Origin: a virus
Reading direction: 5' to 3' (one strand)
IMG/VR virus record: IMGVR_UViG_3300024221_000033
Span: 1 to 33,703 of that record
Length of the DNA: 33,703 nucleotides
The notes below the pieces were generated by a model. That model searched no databases, was not told the origin of the DNA, and saw only the letters and a program-made list of their open reading frames with translations. Made by a program: the position numbers and the translations under genes. This document shows, in pieces, positions 30,581 to 33,703 of the stretch (positions within the stretch are counted from its first letter, which is position 1; every line of letters begins with the position of its first letter).

Positions 30581-32107
30581 TTATTCCTTTTTACCGAAGC
30601 CGATGTTGAAGCCAGAGGATGAACCTTTCGACGAGGCAGTTGCCTGACTGAGATTGTTGGGGCCACCGATGATTGAGTTATAGAACTCCAGATTCTGGTA
30701 CGGTGCCATGCCTTGGCGGAATTGCTGGTTATATAGCTGCTGCTGGTAGTCCCTGCCATACTGGCCTGCTGCCATCTGCATGTTGTTTCCAAAGCCAAAC
30801 ATCTGAGCGCCGGTATTCATGTTGTTGGTGCCTTGGTTGCCCAAGGTGGCCGCTAATGAAGCGCCAAACTGCTGGTTCTGCATGTTATTGTTGAATGCGT
30901 TTGCGCCTATCTGGCTGCCAAAGTCCCGGGCGTCGTTGTAGGATCTGGCGTCGAACTGATTGCCTTGCTGCTGTCGGCCTAGATTATTCTCAAGCTGGCT
31001 TGCTCCAATGCCGTAGCCTTGGCTGAGAAGCGTATTCTGCGCCCCGGCGTTGTACTGGTTAGCGCCCTGCGCGAAGCCTGCATTGGTACGCATGGAGTCC
31101 TGCATGAAGTTGGCATTGGCTTGATTTGCGCCCTGCTGAAATCCGGCGTTGGATTGATTTGCTGCCTGCTGAAACGCGGCGTTCTGATTCGCTCTTCCTG
31201 CTTCAATTCCAAGCCCTTGGCTATACGCATTGCCTCTCATATTTGATGATATGTCGTATATAGCATCCTGCGCCCCGCGTGTTGCAACGCCTATTGCGTT
31301 ACCGATTCTGGAGCTGCCAGAATTCATCGATCCCGCGGCTTGGCTTTGGATGCTTGGCAGTTGATTCTCGTTTAGGTTTCGCGTTACGTCTCGGCTTGCG
31401 GCATCAATCTGCCCCTGTAGAACATCGTTGTTGATGTAGTTGTTTAGGTTGTCTTGATTGAAGCCTGCGTTGGTGGCGGCGTTCATGCCTGCCGCGTTCA
31501 TCGATGCGCTGCCCATAGCCGCTGGGTTCATTGTCGCCGCGTTCCCAGCCATCTCGTTCGCCATGCCAGAGTCCACGCCAGAGCCTTGGGCTACGCCGCC
31601 TTCCGCAACGCCTCCCGCGTATCGGTTACCGGCCCCGAATGCCGTACCAAGTGGGCTTCTTGTGTTTTTCACAAAAGAATTTTTAGGCATACCGTTGGTG
31701 GGTTGCAGACTCGGCATGTTGTTACCAAAACGCGGGGTCTGTCCATAGTGACCCATACTTTCTGGACCTTGAGATCTCATTTGCGGCATGCCAACCTGAC
31801 CGCGCATGGCTTGGTTGGCAAAGCCCAAGGCTGACTGAGATCCGCCAGCTAATGCCGACCCTTGGTTCATCATCTGGTTACCGAAGCCCGATATATTTGC
31901 CCCGCCCATGTTTTGATTGTAGAGCGCGTTAGAAAGCATCGGGTTTATCCCGGCAACGCCCTCAACCGGCATACCGCCTTGATTGTACAAAGACTGAGCG
32001 TTGCGCCTTACGTCTTGCAGAAAGGGCTGCTGCGAGGGGTCTACAAAAGTGCTCGACTGCTGCTTAGAGGAGCTTTTTTGTTTTTTGCTGCCAAAACTAA
32101 ATATCAT
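30581..32107 (-). CDS. Asn/Gln/Gly-rich virion protein with tandem repeats
   Basis: 508 residues. The N-terminus has FVDPSQQPFLQDVRRNAQSL, a motif I associate with phage internal or tail-associated proteins, then low-complexity Met/Asn/Gly-rich segments (MGSASMNAAGMNAATNAGF). Residues about 300-355 are five 11-residue repeats of the form A-N-Q-x-N-A-x-F-Q-Q-G. The C-terminus is Gly/Ser-rich with a basic end. It probably forms an extended or coiled structure in the virion; first gene of the ejection-type series after the tail hub and a small protein. Confidence 0.68.
   Translation of the reverse strand: MIFSFGSKKQKSSSKQQSSTFVDPSQQPFLQDVRRNAQSLYNQGGMPVEGVAGINPMLSNALYNQNMGGANISGFGNQMMNQGSALAGGSQSALGFANQAMRGQVGMPQMRSQGPESMGHYGQTPRFGNNMPSLQPTNGMPKNSFVKNTRSPLGTAFGAGNRYAGGVAEGGVAQGSGVDSGMANEMAGNAATMNPAAMGSASMNAAGMNAATNAGFNQDNLNNYINNDVLQGQIDAASRDVTRNLNENQLPSIQSQAAGSMNSGSSRIGNAIGVATRGAQDAIYDISSNMRGNAYSQGLGIEAGRANQNAAFQQAANQSNAGFQQGANQANANFMQDSMRTNAGFAQGANQYNAGAQNTLLSQGYGIGASQLENNLGRQQQGNQFDARSYNDARDFGSQIGANAFNNNMQNQQFGASLAATLGNQGTNNMNTGAQMFGFGNNMQMAAGQYGRDYQQQLYNQQFRQGMAPYQNLEFYNSIIGGPNNLSQATASSKGSSSGFNIGFGKKE
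31045..31195. repeat. 33-bp tandem repeats in the Asn-rich virion gene
   Basis: About four to five diverged copies of a 33-bp unit, read on the minus strand as 11-residue units such as NQSNAGFQQGA. The two best copies meet near 31140. The exact repeat of 11 codons suggests growth by unequal exchange. Confidence 0.65.
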
Positions 32108-32116
32108 GATCTTTTC

Positions 32117-32368
32117 CTATGCAATGTGCGTCCAAGCATTTGTGTCGTAGTAATAAAGTCCTCGACCAGAGCCGGGGTTCCAAGCCGTTCCGTCCGCGAA
32201 CACCACCTGACCAGTTTCCGGCTTCGATGGCTCAACGCTCAGAACCGGCAGCGTTGTCGTTTGACCGGCAACGGTGAATCCGTTGGCGATCCTGTTGAGT
32301 TCCTGCACCAGCCAGCTACGCAGGCCCACCGCGCTATCTGCCGATGTGCTTGATGGTATGTAGCTCAT
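32117..32368 (-). CDS. Small virion protein, tail-associated
   Basis: 83 residues; start overlaps the stop of the tail hub gene by 4 nt (ATGA). An amphipathic N-terminal helix (LRSWLVQELNRIANGF) is followed by a beta-rich part (GQVVFADGTAWNPGSGRGLY). The W-N-P-G-S-G-x-G-L-Y-Y-Y pattern is common in small phage structural proteins that dock on tail or fibre parts. No exact family known. Confidence 0.7.
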   Translation of the reverse strand: MSYIPSSTSADSAVGLRSWLVQELNRIANGFTVAGQTTTLPVLSVEPSKPETGQVVFADGTAWNPGSGRGLYYYDTNAWTHIA

Positions 32369-33703
32369 CGTCCTGCCACCTCCTGCACGTCGATATCGAG
32401 GCCGGTCAGACGCCAGTAGTCGGACGCTGAGGTGGACTCGATTCGCAGCGCGAAGTACCTGCCAGATGTGCGGAAGTCGATCTTGTGATCAGACTCGACG
32501 TTGAAGGTCTTATCGACTTGCCAGCGTATGCCGTCCTGCGGCGCGTCGGAGATGCCGACCTGAACGCGCACGGTGCCTGTGCCCTCTATCTGGGGCATGA
32601 TGCCCTTGAGCTGCTTGATGTTGCGCGTTGACTGACCGAGCACCTGATCTAGATCGATCTTTGTGGCCTCTAAGTAAGCTGGCATTGCCGACCCAGACAA
32701 TCCGTTTGTGTCATTCATCATGCGAACCTTGTCGCTTACAGAGTCTGCGGCAAATAGCTTGATGTTGTTGGCCTGCGTACCAAGCGAAACATTAGACCAG
32801 TAGTCGCTGGAGGCGTTCCAAGTGGCAGTCGAGTTGGTGTAATTACCACTGGTGTCCATTCGGTCAGCGATACTCAGCGCCCTAGCGTTTGGCAGGTCGA
32901 TGAACGTAAAGGCATTTTGCGTCCAGTTGTAGACCAGCGCACGATTCGCAGACTGCGAGTCTGCCGCGTCATCGTCGGCGTAGCACACCCACACCTCTGT
33001 TGTGTCTGGTATCGTCTGGCAGAACACAGAGCGTGTGTCAGCCAAGTCGTTGAAGAAGGTGCGCCTTACTTTGTTGTCCACGATGCTGCGCTTTTGGCTT
33101 CCATCGTGTAGGTAAATATCGGACTGACCTACCACAACGTGGCCGTTGGGTATCGAAGCCACAGCGCCTCTGTTGATGATGCCGTCATCGCTGAAGACCT
33201 CGCGGAAGCTGAACACGAGCGGGAAGCCGATGAAGTCCATTGCGAACACGCCGCGCTCGGCGTAAATGATGTTCGAGTTGTTCAGCGTCAACTGATCAAC
33301 CAACTCGCCGTTGGAGCCGCCCAGTGTGTTCTCACCTGACAGGTTAGTAGTGCTTGTTATGTCGTAGGAGCCGGGGATGCCGGAGGGGTCGTACTCGTCA
33401 GACCAGCGGACGGTGAATGGCCGCTTGCTGCTGCCGATCTCATAGCCGGTCATGACCAAGAAGGAGTTGAAGGGCTTGACGCACTGAGTAACCAAGTTGC
33501 TGGGCCAAGAGGGCAGGTCAGCAAAGCGAGACCCAGAAGGCAACATATATTGAGGTGCCTCAGATCCGTTGTTCATCAACATGGCTGTACCTAGCTGCGC
33601 CCCCTGCCATCGAGGCGAGTTTGAGTAGTTGGTCGAGTCCGATGTCTTGGTCACATTGGTCACGGTTGTCCCATCAAACCTATACAGCTTGTTGAGGCTT
33701 CCA
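32365..33703 (-). CDS. Tail hub/nozzle protein, P22 gp10-like, 5' end beyond window
   Basis: The frame is open to the right edge; at least 446 residues remain. A GTG at 33663 is only internal, since the upstream codons (GSLNKLYRFDGTTVTNVTK) continue the same beta-strand repeats. The protein is beta-rich with propeller-like blades: RPFTVRWSDEYDPSGIP, VFAMDFIGFPLVFSFREVF, NGHVVVGQSDIYLHDG, TEVWVCYADDD, ALVYNWTQNAFTFIDL. The C-terminal beta-sandwich ends YWRLTGLDIDVQEV. This fits hub or nozzle proteins that close the tail (P22 gp10, or more distantly T7 gp12). The missing N-terminus and the position next to fibre genes after circularisation support it. Confidence 0.8.
   Translation of the reverse strand, partial: GSLNKLYRFDGTTVTNVTKTSDSTNYSNSPRWQGAQLGTAMLMNNGSEAPQYMLPSGSRFADLPSWPSNLVTQCVKPFNSFLVMTGYEIGSSKRPFTVRWSDEYDPSGIPGSYDITSTTNLSGENTLGGSNGELVDQLTLNNSNIIYAERGVFAMDFIGFPLVFSFREVFSDDGIINRGAVASIPNGHVVVGQSDIYLHDGSQKRSIVDNKVRRTFFNDLADTRSVFCQTIPDTTEVWVCYADDDAADSQSANRALVYNWTQNAFTFIDLPNARALSIADRMDTSGNYTNSTATWNASSDYWSNVSLGTQANNIKLFAADSVSDKVRMMNDTNGLSGSAMPAYLEATKIDLDQVLGQSTRNIKQLKGIMPQIEGTGTVRVQVGISDAPQDGIRWQVDKTFNVESDHKIDFRTSGRYFALRIESTSASDYWRLTGLDIDVQEVAGR

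Noticed and set aside
1-33703. CRISPR arrays, tRNA genes, insertion sequences
   Set aside because: No regularly spaced repeats with unique spacers, no cloverleaf with a TTCRA arm, and no transposase frame were found by reading both strands.

Overview
The window is most of a temperate, podovirus-like tailed phage (or prophage). It has no rRNA, tRNA or chromosomal housekeeping genes, genes are packed with 1-17 nt overlaps, and there is a tyrosine integrase, two HTH regulators, a phage replication set and a capsid/packaging/ejection set. The capsid protein looks like the SU10 (DUF5309) type, the portal and terminase resemble P22-like podoviruses, and several small proteins resemble ones I know from marine podoviruses. 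The host is therefore probably a Gram-negative, perhaps aquatic, proteobacterium; this is inference. Genes at both ends (a tail fibre at the left, a tail hub protein at the right) run off the window in the same direction, so the sequence is probably a permuted piece of a circular or terminally redundant genome with a short part missing. No endolysin, holin or spanin was recognised and they may lie in that missing part.

Layout. 1-10679 (minus strand): late genes read right to left as TerS, a tiny ORF, TerL, portal, two small proteins, scaffold, major capsid protein, a strong terminator hairpin, a small protein, head-tail adaptor, fibre. 10680-11143: a non-coding region with 8-bp tandem repeats, five copies of a CCGGCAC heptamer flanking an AT-rich segment, and a terminator. 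11144-13009 (minus): seven small genes (zinc-finger-like, exported, HTH and unknown) behind a strong promoter with an operator over its -35. 13089-16233 (minus): HNH nuclease, primase-helicase, a small protein and a Cro-like regulator. 16234-16365: a switch region with two interpenetrating divergent promoters. 16366-22719 (plus): a replication set of DUF2800 (split in two), DUF2815 ssDNA-binding protein, family A DNA polymerase (split inside its exonuclease domain), VRR-NUC nuclease and SNF2 helicase, then the CI-like repressor, an AlpA-like HTH protein and a DUF3310 protein. 22685-23662 (minus): integrase. 23863-33703 (minus): virion and ejection proteins, including one with an ADP-ribosyltransferase-like domain, ending at the tail hub protein cut by the right edge.

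Working together. A perfect inverted repeat, ACAAC-N5-GTTGT, occurs three times and only at control regions: before the small-gene cluster, before the replication operon and at the repressor's own promoter, where a second near-match lies. I read this as the operator set of the 21588-22232 repressor, the lysogeny switch. Replication functions are divided between the two divergent arms (primase-helicase leftward; polymerase, nucleases and SNF2 helicase rightward). Points most worth a second look are this operator regulon, the split polymerase and split DUF2800 genes, the probable ATT start of the SNF2 helicase, the iteron-like region before TerS and the ART-like virion protein.
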